A stretch of DNA of 64,000 nucleotides from Thunnus maccoyii (GCF_910596095.1 NC_056543.1:26174542-26238541); one strand, 5' to 3'. Numbered from the stretch's first letter, positions 10,813 through 23,650 are shown. Program-made: numbers and translations. Notes: a model not told the origin generated them from the sequence alone.

Positions 10813-12324
10813 ATGGGGAAGGTAAACAACACAGCTCCCAGGAGGGCTGGGGTGGGGGGTGGGGGTGGGTGGTGACAGTATGCTGATCATATTGATATGT
10901 GACAGGAAAAAATATCTTATTGTGACGTAAACAAGTGCAACCGGACCTACAGGAATTAATAACATTGACAATGCCAGAAACAGGGAAAGAAAGCAGCAAA
11001 TGTATATTATAATATAATTTTTAGTGTTAAAATGTCCTGCAGCATGATCTATGAAAAATAACAACAAAACCGTTATGATTTCCACGTCTAGATCATCTTT
11101 TATGAGGACAAGAACTTCTCTGGGCGCCATTTTGAGTGCAGCAGCGACTGTGCGGACTTGATGTGCGTCCTCAACCGCTGCAATTCCATCAAGGTGGAGA
11201 GCGGCTCCTTCATGATCTATGAAAAACCCAACTACAACGGCAACCAGTACTACCTGAAGAGAGGAGAGTTTCCTGACTACCAACACTGGATGGGTGTCAG
11301 TGACTCAGTCAGCTCCTGCCGACTCATTCCCACGGTGAGCTCTTGTTTCTGGGCAAAGCCAAGATTTGCACACCAACCAGGGTCACACAGATACAGTACA
11401 TTAGTTTAATGACATAGTGAGAAAATATAACTCTTTTAACATCAGATATTTCATCATATAATGACACTACTGTTGATTTGACACAGATTCCCTTCTCTGA
11501 ACAGTAATCCCTCATTTAATAGTGCAATATATTCCAAAGTTTTACATAGTTTACACTTCCCCACTACTATTACATTGTCATTTCCCCTGAAATAGTTGCA
11601 AATTCTGGTTTTCAGTTGGAGTTTTAGAGTCTGATGTTGATCTAAATGTTTCTGACAGATGTTTTTTGACCTTGTCAAGAGTAAAATCTTTGGTTAAACA
11701 CTAAAATCATGAAATATTGCCCTAATGGTAACTTCAGTCTAAAAATATCAGTATTGTATCAGATTTTGAAATTGTTCCCCTAATGTTGGTACATGCAATC
11801 CATCAACAATTATTCAATATTTCATTATATATTGTCAACATTGGAGAATACATATGTATAAATTGATTGATTGAAACAACTGAACATCTTTCAGTGATTT
11901 ATCTACCAATGTTTTCAATGGCTTGATTATAGCAATACTCTAACTAGAACATGGGACAAAATTAAATTTGATATTTATTATAAACATAATATAGTATCTG
12001 TGTCTGACTAAATGCTATACTAAATAATTCCCTATTCTCATTTATCACCAGGAACCTGGGTTGTTCAACATGCGCCTGTATGAGCGGATAGAGTTCGGAG
12101 GTCAGATGATGGATCTGGTGGACGACTGTCCCTGCGTCATGGACCGCTTCCACACAAACGACATCTTCTCCTGCAATGTGACCAACGGCAACTGGCTCTT
12201 CTATGAGCACCCAAACTACCGAGGCAGGATGTACCTGATAAGGCCTGGAGAGTACAAGAGGTTTAGCGAGTGGGGTGGCAGGAGCGCCAAGGTCGGCTCC
12301 ATCAGACGCATCATGGACTACTGA
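10813..12324 (+). CDS. Gamma-crystallin gene 3
   Basis: Exons 10813-10821 (MGK), 11092-11334 and 12052-12324 encode 174 residues with GT-AG introns (acceptor TAG for exon 2). N-domain: [40 protein letters not shown] and [18 protein letters not shown]-domain begins [19 protein letters not shown], has [20 protein letters not shown], and ends IRRIMDY. It keeps three tryptophans (HWMGV, NWLFY, EWGGR). The first two introns are the longest of the + arm. AATAAA at 12679-12684 gives a 3' UTR of about 370 bp. A lens structural role follows from the family. Confidence 0.92.
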
Positions 12325-13175
12325 TCTGTTTGAAGGATCCCGGAAAGGCATGGAGGTTTTTGGAAAGGCTTCATGCTCAGACCACAGCCAGACAACAAGA
12401 CTTTAGTACAAAATACTGTACCTGAATCAAGATGTTATGATACTGAAGGCCCAGGACAAAGAGGTGGTGATATGTGTGGTGATATTTGGGAATTACACTT
12501 CAAAGATTAAGACAAGATCTTAGTGTCCTGTAAACACTCCGAAATATTAATCCCAATCAGAATGGTATGTTTTCCTGATGTAAGGATTATGGACTCAAAG
12601 AAGAGACTCGGTGGAAAGCATTCAAGAGCAACAACGGAACGTTTTTGGGCCTGTTCTTGATCAAACACTCACCATCGTAATAAAGCAATTGCAAAATGGA
12701 GTCTTCAAAGTCCATTTAGTTGTGAGGAGGACCTCAGAGATAGTATCTCCATTTTTAAAATGTACTGTTATTTGTGAATACTGTAACCTTTAGGATAAAT
12801 GTCCATAGATGGTAGGTAGGCTGATCTGTGATGTATGATTTATGTAAATGCTTCATAAAGTAAGATGTTTTTCTACCTCAGGTATTATGTTGGCCTATGT
12901 CCCTAAAAATGTTCTCTACATATCTCTTAAGATCATAAATTGTACAGACTTTCATGTGCTGTTTCTATTAAATATCAGTATAACTTCACTATTTGCTGAT
13001 GCTGTGCAGTACACCCTCTATCAGTCTATTGTACAGAGGCATTTTCGGGGGGAAATTGTGATGAACATGGAGGAAAGAACAATAAATCATCACACACCAA
13101 GAGTCATCTATACATAAACAGATTTTCCCACCCACACACCCCCACCCCTGATCCATCATCACTGCGAGGGATATA
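12325..13175. other. Intergenic between crystallin genes 3 and 4
   Basis: 3' UTR of gene 3 to about 12700, then about 450 bp with no recognisable gene or repeat apart from a short C/A-rich stretch near 13128-13148. Confidence 0.5.
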
Positions 13176-13240
13176 TTTGAATGACAATACTTTATGCTGT
13201 GCAATCACACAGCTGCCCTTTCTGTCTTTTTTTTTATAAA
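13176..13240 (+). promoter_or_regulatory. Promoter of gamma-crystallin gene 4 (SOX-like block and TATA)
   Basis: TTTGAATGACAATAC at 13176-13190 contains ACAAT, and TATAAA is at 13235-13240 after a T run. The gap between them (44 bp) is longer than in genes 5 and 6. Confidence 0.6.
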
Positions 13241-13301
13241 GCACAGTGGCTTGGCTCAGAGACAGCATTGAGCGGTAATACAGCCTGATGCCAACATAAC
13301 C

Positions 13302-14214
13302 ATGGGAAAGGTAAAGAAAATTAAATGTTTTTACTTACACTCTACACAACCGTATCTTTAAATTTCTTCAGATTTTATTTATATGGAGTGTTTTTAAATC
13401 TCTACTCTGCTATACATTCACAGCTCTGTGGTAAACTATCTTTGTGTGTGTGTGCAATGATTGCTTTTGCAGATCATATTCTTCGAAGACAGAAACTTTC
13501 AAGGGCGCTCTCATGAGTGCAGCAGCGACTGTGCCGACCTTCACTCCTACTTCAACAGGTGTAACTCCATCAAGGTGGAGAGTGGCTGTTTCATGGTCTA
13601 TGAGAGGCCCAACTTCATGGGCAACCAGTACTACCTGAGGAGAGGAGAATACTCTGATAACCAGCGTGTCATTGGCATCAATGACTGTGTCAGATCTTGC
13701 CGCTTGATCCCCCAGGTATGTCATAAAAACTTGTGGAAATAGCCATAAGTAATGGTACTAATGTAGTTCTTGTTTGTTGCAAGGTTAAATACTTGTTTTT
13801 TTGCAAATCAAGAGCTATAATTCAGTAGTGAAATACCTGACCAGTCAAACAACTTAAAAACAACTAAAATGTGTCTGGATACCAGCAATGTATATCACTC
13901 CACTGCAGACAGTAACAGAGTTTTTCATCCTGTGCCAGCACCAAGGCTCCTACAAGATGAGGCTTTACGAGTGCTCCGACATGTCTGGCCAGATGCATGA
14001 GCTGCTGGACGACTGCCCAAATGTCCAGGACCACCTCAGCACATCTGACATCAACTCCTGTAACGTGATGGACGGCCACTGGCTGCTGTATGACCTACCC
14101 AACTACAAGGGCAGAGTGTACTACCTGAGGCCCGGAGAGTACAGGAGATACAGCGACTGGGGAGGCATGAGCCCGAAAATCGGATCCCTCAGAAGAATCA
14201 CTGACTCCAACTGA
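13302..14214 (+). CDS. Gamma-crystallin gene 4
   Basis: Exons 13302-13310 (MGK), 13473-13715 and 13939-14214 encode 175 residues with GT-AG introns. N-domain: [38 protein letters not shown] and [11 protein letters not shown]-domain: [19 protein letters not shown] and [20 protein letters not shown], ending LRRITDSN. Two tryptophans (GHWLL, SDWGG); the N-domain has lost both, an intermediate state between gene 1 and the Met-rich genes. AATAAA is at 14268-14273, only 54 bp after the stop. Confidence 0.92.
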
Positions 14215-16193
14215 AGTCAGGCTTCATTTAAATGCATCTTTCCCCATGTTTAACTGTCTGCTTTCCCAATAAACCAACTGCTTAATTAAACTTTGATGTC
14301 TTATTCTGTCTTATTCTATCTGCCAGTTCTCAGCACTGCCTCACAATTTGGAATTAGGTCACTAGAATTAATACTTAACACTACATTTTGTTAGCATTTT
14401 TTGAAATACCCCTACTATTGTGAAGTGCAAGTTTGCTCATTCTTCCTCAAAAAGAGTTTTACTTTGTCTGGCATCAGTGGGCTAAATAATGCATCTGCCA
14501 TAGCTTCTGGTTAGCTTGTACACTGTAGTTTAATCTCCTCTATACCATATCTCTTCTATACCAATAAACTTCTATGGCATACCTCTTCGGCATACCATAC
14601 CAAACAATGCCAGAGTTACCTTCTAACAGTTTGTTAATTCATACAATTAGTTTTAAACACAAAACACCATACAGAGTGTAGCAGTACAGACTGGAGAGTG
14701 TGAGACAGGAAACTGACATGATAAAGTGAGCTGAATGTCATAAATGCAATGATTCTGACAGACCCGGCAGTGAATTATAGAAATAGTAAAAGATCAGGAT
14801 GGACCTAATGAAGCAGGATACAAAGTTCATATTTGTAAATTTGTAAATGCACAGTATAAAGACACTTCCTACCACACTCTTTTTAAGTTTCACCAAATCA
14901 GAAACATTTAAGTTAACTAACCTGAGATGACAAACGTAAAATCAGATTGTTATGACGAAGATGTACCTCCTCTCCTTTTAATACTCATTAATAAAAAACA
15001 CCTGTAAATTATGAGAATCTTACACATTCTGTTTATGGTTGTCTTAATATTATTGTAAAAGAAAGAGAAAAAGGAGGAGAATGTTTGTCACAAAGATCAG
15101 GTTTTGTGTCTGGGCCAAACACTGATTCACACAAAATGTACTTTCTATACCAGAGAACAAAGTTTCATTAAATGTATTTATAAGGTGTTTTGTTTTTAGT
15201 TTAGATCATTTACAATACAAATATTATAGTGAGGGTCATATCATGTTACTAAATATATCAAACATTATTAATATAAATTTACATTCTAAAATTGACATTA
15301 ATAATTCTACATTATAGGTGTTCACATACAGGTTGAAAACTGAAACATGAAAGATTAGGCTTACTATGAATCCTGTAGTTATTATTCAAATCAAATTACT
15401 ACTGGTCCTTTTGATAAATAGATAAACCTCAGTCACGGAGTTGTAATGTGTATGTAGTTTTTCCATCTGTATGAAGCTCCATCAATGGTACTGCGCTGAG
15501 GCAAATTAATAAATATATATAATTAAACGAACAATTTAAACCATGTCATAAAATGAAACTCATTATTTGCTAAATCTGGACCAAAAACGGAGGCGACATG
15601 CAAATTTTACAGTGCACTGTTACAGGGGAAGGCTTCAAAGAGTCAAATATGGCTGTGAGACATCAAGGGAATTGTAGTCCATTAAGTCAAAACTGTCCGA
15701 TAGTTGAACAAAATGTGCTGTACCACACCTGAAGTCACGGGTGACGTGTCAGTAAATGAAATAAAAGTTGATATAAACATCACACACATACTGGTAACAC
15801 ACAGCACATTGTAACAGTGTATTCCATACTGTACAAATCATAATAAACTCTTTACGTCCAGTGCGGCATACAGACCAACAGCGCAGTACAGACTTACTTA
15901 TTTGCATACAGTGGGGTTGCTCAGGTAGAGCAGTAGGGAGAGTGAATGGCTTCCTGCTCTGTTACGCAACATATTTAATGCGAAAGGGCTGTTCCATATT
16001 GTTCTGCAGCCATTGTCCACTGGATGTGTGGATACCATACTAGTCTTTTCCTTTGTCCATGCATGTCAAAACACCAAACCAGTTAATTATTTATCCTTTT
16101 TTTCAAATACAAATCCATATTTCTGACCCAATGTTGTGCTCCAACAAAAAGGTAAACATGTGCTAGTAGCCTTCAATTATAACTACGAGAGAA
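14215..16193. other. Intergenic between crystallin genes 4 and 5
   Basis: About 2 kb of AT-rich DNA. I see no gene, no recognisable transposon and no crystallin exon remnant on either strand. Confidence 0.5.
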
Positions 16194-16234
16194 TTTGAAT
16201 AACAATACTTTGTTTGTCAAGAGGTAGTATAAAA
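16194..16234 (+). promoter_or_regulatory. Promoter of gamma-crystallin gene 5 (SOX-like block and TATA)
   Basis: TTTGAATAACAATAC at 16194-16208 with a SOX-like AACAAT core is followed 20 bp later by TATAAAA at 16228-16234. An ATG at 16247 is out of frame with the crystallin and lies too close to the TATA box to be in the mRNA, so the start at 16272 was kept. Confidence 0.65.
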
Positions 16235-16271
16235 AGCCCTGAAAACATGGGGAATCTCTCCAACGGAGACC

Positions 16272-17217
16272 ATGGGCAAGGTAAGTACTGTTTTTCCTCT
16301 CTGCTCAAATTAAATGTAAATTGCAACAAAGCTTGTCAATTTGCTCTCAGTATATTTTATGTTGAACAAACGGCTAAATTCTTATTCTCCTTTTGCTGAA
16401 ACCGGTAATTAGGCGAAGTTCACCTACAGCTCGTGACACTTCAACTTCTATTTTCCACCAGATTATCTTTTACGAGGACAAGAACTTCCAGGGTCGGAGC
16501 TATGAGTGCAGCAATGACTGCACGGACCTTCACTCGTACTTCAGCCGCTGCAACTCCATCAAGGTGGAGAGTGGCTGCTTCATGATCTATGAACGACCCA
16601 ACTTCATGGGCCACCAGTACTTCATGAGGAGGGGAGAGTATCCCGATTACCAGAGATGGATGGGCTTCAGTAGCTGTATCCGCTCATGCCGGATGATTCC
16701 GATGGTAAGTGTTTATGATTTGGAAAGACAGAAAAGACAATGAACGACTGTAGAAGAATCATTTCAGCATTGCTCTTGCTTTAGAGTCTATGTTCAATTC
16801 ATGAAGTGGGGATAACTTCACATATAGTCAGGATTTGAACATGTTTTTGTGTTAACAGTGGCTATTTAATTAAATTTGTCTTAATCTTGTCATTACACAA
16901 GACATAACATCATCTGATTGTTCCTTCTCCCCTTGATCCCACAGTACCGAGGCTCATACAGATTGCGCATCTATGAGAAGCCCGATTTCAGTGGTCACAT
17001 GATGGAGTTCATGGATGACTGTCCCTGTGTGTCTGACCGTTTCCATCACCGCCATGTCTACTCCTGTAATGTTATGAATGGCTACTGGATCTTCTATGAG
17101 TACCCCAACTACCGAGGCAGACAGTACTTCCTGAGAACTGGGGAGTACAGGAGGTACCGCGACTGGTGTGCCACCTGCGCCATCGTCGGCTCCTTCAGAA
17201 GGGTCACTGAATTTTAG
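16272..17217 (+). CDS. Gamma-crystallin gene 5
   Basis: Exons 16272-16280 (MGK), 16462-16704 and 16945-17217 encode 174 residues. N-domain: [40 protein letters not shown] and [18 protein letters not shown]-domain: [19 protein letters not shown] and [20 protein letters not shown], ending FRRVTEF. Three tryptophans remain (RWMGF, YWIFY, DWCAT). The C-domain end [10 protein letters not shown] is cysteine-rich and resembles gene 1 ([10 protein letters not shown]), so genes 1 and 5 share a C-terminal type (..FRR.TEF). ATTAAA is at 17260-17265. Confidence 0.92.
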
Positions 17218-19682
17218 CCATCAAACAAAACCTTGCTGTAAATATAAAACACTTTGTTTATTAAAGATGTTGAATTTTTAACCTCCTTTGTGAATGTGTT
17301 CTCATTGACACACTTTTATAGTGTGGTTTTGTATATCTTGTACTTACTCTGTAACTACCATAAACAAAAGAGAAAAAAAACACTCTTATTGTATTTATTC
17401 CATAACTATATGAAACAATAGGAGTAAACAGCCTAATTGCACTGCAGCCAATCCAAATGGTATACACTTGTAAGCAAATAAACTACCCATCAAGTGGGCA
17501 ACACCTGTTACACTACTTGTTTGACTCACTTATTTTCACTGCTGTACTCCATAGATTATAAATCCTTTATTGTATTACAAGATTAGTACCACCTTTTCTT
17601 CTGGCTGCCTGATATGATGCCTTGTAACTACGTTGCTGTACTCCATAATTTATTGGTAATTTAAAACTACTTATTAAATTCCTAAAAATCATAATATTGA
17701 CAGCATGCAATTCACACACTTAATTTATTTTCCTGTATTATAAAGCAAGGGTGAGAAATAATCCCAAGTGAGTGAGTGCCAAATCTTGGCGTTAAAGTCC
17801 CACATCAAGCCAAAGTCCTTAACTTAGCTTTTCAGGTCCCAGACATTATGTGCTCTTCACCAAATGTCATTTAATTGTTTTAACAATACAATTATAATTA
17901 TGGTACCTGTATTTAAAATTAAATTTAACAACACTGAACTTGACTAAATTAATTATTTACACTCTGCCAGCCCTTTACAGTTTCTGGTACTGAATCTCTA
18001 AACGTAGAGTAACTAATCTTTCTCACAACATGTCTCTGTCTCTTACCCACACACACACTCTACGTATCGTTAGCAGAGAGAGGGTCACAGAATGAGTGAG
18101 AGGAAATGAGAAAGAGAGACACCGTTATTCTTTGCAGTTACATGCAGTATGTCAACAGTTTCAGCAGCAGTCAGGAAGTTCAGCTACGAGTACCTGTCCA
18201 ACAATGACAGACAACGATGTTGCTGATTGAGATTCCAGCGTTTGAAAGCTGGAAGCTCTGCTCTATTGTTGTGCTGGGGAGGCATGCACACACACTTGTG
18301 GGGCCTCTACATCCATTTTTCCCCCAGATCTCAACCCCCTTCATGCTAGTGTCCAAATGGAGTTGTTACTGCAGCTACAATGTGATAATCCCTAAGAGGC
18401 TTCCCACTCACAAAAAAAAATATTTGTTGGAACATGTTCAATGATGCACAAGTAGCAGTATATTTGAAATATTGCTTAATATAGTATGTTCAGTTGTGTC
18501 AGATGGACAACCTCGAACAACTGTATTTACTGCAGGCAACTTTATAGCTAATCTCATAACAAAGCTTCTTTCTGAAAACTATTTTGTAACAGTTTCATCA
18601 ATATCCCCTTTATAATTAATTGTTTACATCGGTGTGTTTTATCATTTAGGATAACCTGCACAAGCCAATTTGTTAATCCATTGACCAGTGCTCAATTACA
18701 TGATTGCTGCCCACACAAATGCAAAATGATAAATACAGGTATTGAGCAAATAGTGATAAACAATAATGTCAGTTTTTCTTATATCAAGTGTTTTAATCAC
18801 ATCCTTCATGTCCTTATCATAACTGCTTTATTCAATTCAGTTGTACTATTTAATGTGTAGTTAATACATTAATGAACTGAGTTTTTATCACTTGATTCCA
18901 CACCTTATACAGACAACCTGGTTTGTCCATGTGTTAAATTCCTCATTGAATTCTTTAGCGAGTAAGGCATATTAAAGCTGTAATAAATATCAGGGCTACT
19001 TATTAAACTAGTGAACTTGTTTTAAATAAGCAATAAGCCTTAGTATTAAGTAGTAATCATTATACTTTAATATCCTATTCTGTGCATAACTTGTATAAAC
19101 TACACAGTAATCACCAAGAGACAAAACACATTTATGGTATTCACATAGATACAGCATATCTACTTTTCACTAAACTTTTTTAAGATGAGCAAACTGTGAA
19201 TTTAAAGTTACTCTTTCATATCTCATGCCGCTCCTGTCATGTCTGACCAGCTGGCACACTCTCATGGCAACTGAATATTACTGTGCAGTATATCAATAAA
19301 CAAATTAACCAAACATACAACCGGACATTTACATTGGACTGCATGAGAAAAAATTCTTGTAATTCACAAAACAGGATTTGTTGTGGGGAGAATTGTTGTG
19401 GAATGCAAAAATAAAAAGCATACATCAATATAGTTAATTCTTTATACTAATTGAATATTTGTACAAGTTCTGGGTCTCTCATATGTTTGTCAGAAGTGTG
19501 GCCTGATGCCACTTTCGTTCCATCAGTGATAATCTGACCATATGTGGAGAACCTTCTGACTGGGAGCGGAACACACACAAAGCTTATGCTTATAATAGAC
19601 AATGGAGATGACTGCTGCCAGAAATGTATGGATGGAAAACCATTGTTACACATTTGTGGGCCCCGTTCAGCAAAAGTCATAC
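17218..19682. other. Intergenic between crystallin genes 5 and 6
   Basis: About 2.5 kb with no gene seen. Short CA-rich and AT-rich stretches occur (for example near 18050 and 18290) but no transposon family was recognised. Confidence 0.5.
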
Positions 19683-19748
19683 TGCTAATTCATCAGCTTT
19701 TTGCATTTGAATAACAACACGTCATGGCCCCTGGGATTTTGTATAAAA
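19683..19748 (+). promoter_or_regulatory. Promoter of gamma-crystallin gene 6 (MARE-like, SOX-like, TATA)
   Basis: TGCTAATTCATCAGC at 19683-19697 is a degenerate Maf-like palindrome. TTTGAATAACAACAC at 19706-19720 is the SOX-like block. TATAAAA is at 19742-19748. The 44 bp from the Maf-like motif to the TATA box equals the spacing in the - strand genes. Confidence 0.65.
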
Positions 19749-19816
19749 AGGCCCTGGAGTCATGGAGATAGCAGAGCAAGTTGAACCATCCACTGGGAAC
19801 TACCTAAACCATCATC

Positions 19817-20611
19817 ATGGGCAAGGTAATGGGATATTTACTTATTTTTTCACATATTTAAAACTTTAATCTAATAATCCATTACAGTTTCTACACAGCA
19901 AAATAATTTAAATGCACTGACTTGAACACTGTTAGATTCTTAAATCTTCCCTCTGCTCTCTGTTTCAGATCATCTTTTACGAGGAGAGGAACTTCCAGGG
20001 CCGCTCCTATGAGTGCATGAGCGACTGCTCTGACATGTCCTCCTACCTGAGCAGGTGCCAGTCCTGCAGGGTGGAGAGCGGCTGCTTCATGGTCTACGAG
20101 CGTCCCAACTACATGGGCCTGCAGTTCTTCATGAGGAGGGGCGAGTACTCTGACATGCAGCGCATGATGAGCATGGGAATGATGTTTGACTCCATCAGAT
20201 CCTGCAGGCTGATCCCCTATGTAAGAGACCTCATCTAACTCTGACAGCATCCCTTTGATTGATATTAATTTAAAGTTGCTTGCATTTTTTTTAAACGTGT
20301 GGTAATATTCACATTTGCCATCTTCTGAATTACAGCACAGAGGCCCATTCAGGATGAGGATCCACGAGAGGGAGAACTTCAGTGGTCAGATGAATGAGCT
20401 GATGGACGACTGTGACTCCATCATGGACCGCTTCCGCATGACTGACTGCCAGTCCTGCCAGGTGATGGACGGCCACTGGCTGATGTACGAGCAGCCCCAC
20501 TACAGAGGCAAGATGATGTACGTGAAGCCCGGCGAGTACAGGAGCTTCAGGGACATGGGCATGAGCGGCACCAAGTTCATGAGCATGAGGCGTATCACTG
20601 ATATGTGCTAG
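19817..20611 (+). CDS. crygm2: Gamma-crystallin M gene 6 (Met-rich)
   Basis: Exons 19817-19825 (MGK), 19969-20220 (84 codons) and 20336-20611 encode 178 residues. Met-rich fish gamma-M type: [36 protein letters not shown] and, in the C-domain, [29 protein letters not shown] and [14 protein letters not shown]. Only one tryptophan (GHWLM). The N-domain exon is three codons longer than in all other copies ([12 protein letters not shown] region). It is the only Met-rich gene on the + strand, and its C-terminal type ([13 protein letters not shown]) equals that of genes 9, 11 and 12 on the other strand. AATAAA is at 20636-20641. The paralogue number cannot be assigned without a tree. Confidence 0.93.
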
Positions 20612-21112
20612 AAATCTGTATTTGACTTACTGACAAATAAAGATGATGTGTAATTAATAATCATGTTTGTCAAGCACTTACTTTCTTTATGTGGTTTCAT
20701 TAACTGTAAAAATTACTAAATAGTTGACTAAATTGAAAAATAGTCTGAAAGCCAATCACGTAATATATACAATATATTATGTGACTGTTATATTTAAAAG
20801 ATACAATCAATCAATATTTTCCAATACTGTTAAAAATATTTTTCCATCAAAAATATGTTTAAACACATATGACTTTTATCTAAATGTCCAACTCTGTAAA
20901 GAAAAAATGGGGTCTTAGTTTTGTAGCTTTGGTAATAATTTCTGTTGATTATATCCAGCTGGGCAAGAAACATGAAGGATGATCAGACAGGTTATAAACA
21001 AGCCAACAGTTAAGCCAGATTATGTGCAACTTTATTTGGACATGAAACTGAAAGTGGGTGTGCTTACAATGTCAAGATGTTTACAACAGTCAGTTAAATT
21101 TTTCTTTCTTAA

Positions 21113-21262
21113 AAATATATATTTTGGGGCATTTGATGCCTTTATTGGAAAGTGACAGTTTAGAAATGACAGGAAACGAGGGGACAGACAAACAACAATC
21201 CGCTGCTGAAATCAAACTACAGACATTGTGGTAATGTGTTTTAACCAGTAGGCTAGCAGGGT
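21113..21262. repeat. Dispersed fish repeat (SINE-like)
   Basis: The pattern GGCATTTGATGCCTTTATTGG ... GACAGGAAACGAGGGGA ... ATCAAACTACAGACATTGTGG ... TTAACCAGTAGGCTAGCAGGG matches, from memory, a very common teleost interspersed repeat. Boundaries are approximate. Confidence 0.45.
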
Positions 21263-21488
21263 ACATTAGTTTAATTTTTCTACTTTGTTTTCTCATTTAA
21301 ATGTAGATGTGTATTTCTGAGTGCAATGTTATAATAACTTGTAGAACTGATGGCCAATTTTTCAAAAATAAGTTGTGATAAACTGTTAATTACGTATAGA
21401 ATGTGAATATATCTACAGTTTACATGATGAAAAAAATACAGATTGTGTTGCTCATTGATAACAATTGATTACAACAACTAGTCAGTAC

Positions 21489-22269
21489 CAGCGCTGGGCA
21501 AATTACTTGAAAAATGAGATGATTTATTTCTTAAAAAGTAATCATATTATTCAACAGCAAAAGCAATTTGTTACATTGAGTGTTACTTAACTTTTTTTAC
21601 TCAGTTGTCAGCTCCATCAAGGTGCCTTTTAACTTCAAAGCCTCCACACCCACGTGTTACATCTTCTGTATTTAACGTGTGGCAAAAAAAGGAGATGTTG
21701 GGGTTTAACAAGCAGCCAGTCTACAGTTTGGAGGTATTTACTGACCAAAAACTGCTAGCTTGTTAACTGCTAACACTGGCCCCAGTGACTGCATGAATTC
21801 TCGTCCACTCAATACGGCTATATTGTTCTAAGCTGTATTGTATTGTTCACACCTGCCAACTCTGAACTAAACCAGTGACTCCTGAATGTAGCCTTATCAG
21901 TGACTAATGCTGGCAAACCTGGTAAAAAGACACAACATGCAAAGAAGACAACTCTGGAGCTACCTTGAGTCACATTTCTACTCCTTTGGTAGGGGTTAAT
22001 TGCGTCCCTGCACCTCCAGCCTCCACATTGAGCTAGCACGAACTGACCGGGCTGTCCACTGAACACAGAGAGACCAAACTGACATCAGCCCTCCATCACA
22101 CTACTGGTAAGACAGCAAACAAGTCAAACCCCAAACTTTCAAAGTAATGGAGCATTACAGGGATTCATGACTAATGTAATATCTGAATCTCAAATTGCAG
22201 AGCTTTACGCTACTCGTTACTGAAAAAGGAATTACATTACTTGAATGTGTGAGTTACTGCCTAACACTG
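21489..22269. mobile_element. Nonautonomous hAT-like element with near 8-bp target duplication
   Basis: Left end CAGCGCTGGGCAAATTACTT at 21489. The right end, read on the other strand, is CAGTGTTAGGCAGTAACTC ending at 22269. Both ends carry TTACT/GTTACT-rich subterminal repeats. The flanks GTCAGTAC (21481-21488) and GGCAGCAC (22270-22277) agree at six of eight positions, as expected of an aged 8-bp hAT target duplication. No transposase is present. Confidence 0.6.
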
Positions 22270-22621
22270 GGCAGCACACGTATAAAGTATTCCTGTGTCT
22301 TCACAATCGCTATGACAAAGTGCCAAATAGAGAAACAACAACTAGTGAAAGAAAGTAAGAATCATTTATTATTATTATTTTAGTGAAGAAAAGAGCTTGA
22401 TCATATGCAAGTTGATGAGATAGTAAATTAAGTGAGAAAAGTATACTGCACCTTTTTCAACATCCTCACTGTCATAAAACACAAACTGTTTAAAAAGATG
22501 GCAGAACTGTGATGTTGTTTAACCTATCACTAAGTCCCACAGTGGGCATCAGACTGTGCCATCATAAATCTACAGGGCCTCGTGACGGGTAACACCATAC
22601 TCTATCCCTGACCTATCTTAC

Positions 22622-23260
22622 CTTTAAAGGGGACATGCAGTATAATGCACATTTCAAGGTCTATATTTTTATTCTGGGGCTCTACTGGAATATCTTTCCG
22701 TGATTTACAGTTCAAAAAATCTCAAAATCTTTTTTATCTCGTACTTACCCTTTATGCAGCCCCTCAGCTTCTGTCTCTTTTAGGCTCCTCCTGCCGATGA
22801 ACCCACTCTGTTTTGATAGGTTAGCTTCTGGTAGCTGCATCATGGCTGACTTCTGGCCAGTCAGGAGGTTATGTCAACAAACTAAGAAACAATCTATAGA
22901 TGCAGGATTTGACTGTTTTTTCTTGTTCTTTACTCAAATTGTCAATTTCTCAAATATGTCCGTACATGTTTGAGCCGAAATCCAATCCGAAGTATGCAAG
23001 TGGACAATGCGAACAACACAGGGAAAAACCTTAGCAACAATCTTAGCAACCAAGGATACGGAACAGACAGTCATTTATGGGCATGCGTGATGATCTGATG
23101 TCAGCTTGTCGGAAATGTTTAGCATAGATATCTGACATTATAACAGTATATAAATAACAGAAAATCACAAAAAGCAGATAGCTGAAAAGGGAGAAAACTG
23201 AGGTTTTGGTTGCTGTTGCTAAAGCTCAGAGGCAGCTAGTCTGGGAGTACCCGGAGTCTA
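22622..23260. mobile_element. Nonautonomous DNA element of the AAAGGGGACAT type
   Basis: It begins TTTAAAGGGGACATGCAGTA and contains the internal block CCCACTCTGTTTTGATAGG seen in a common teleost element. A second, related copy lies at about 35.06-35.50 kb in the window. The right boundary is not clear, and AAAATCACAAAAAGCA near 23160-23177 resembles the opposite subterminal sequence. Confidence 0.45.
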
Positions 23261-23650
23261 GCTCATTAAAAACAAGTTAACAGATCATAAACCTAGGAGT
23301 AATCATGACTTACTTTTCAGGATCATATCAATGGCATCACCAGGTTCATCTTTTACCAACTAAGAAATATCTCCAAAATCAGAGACTTTTGTTTCCAGTC
23401 TGGCTCACTTAACTTCTAACGATCTGGTCAGAGCTCTGGATTTTAATAAGATGGTGGATAGTTTTGTAAAGGAACTGATGAGGAAGAAACACCATTTTTA
23501 AGGCAAGACAGCTTACACTGTTACTGTAACAGTGTGTAGAGTCACTTTATGTGTACTGATAAAGACCAATCAAATCCTGTACTGATATATATTATGTAAG
23601 TGAAGCTTTGCCTGTGTACACGCAGTCATGCTAATGTTACTTGTGTGAAG

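Noticed and set aside
15915-15985. GTTGCTCAGGTAGAGCAG, resembling a tRNA D-arm / box A
   Set aside because: No box B, anticodon stem or acceptor stem could be paired. Probably chance or a very decayed SINE head.
16247-16280. Upstream ATG before gamma-crystallin gene 5
   Set aside because: Out of frame with the crystallin and only about 13 bp past the TATA box, so most likely not transcribed.
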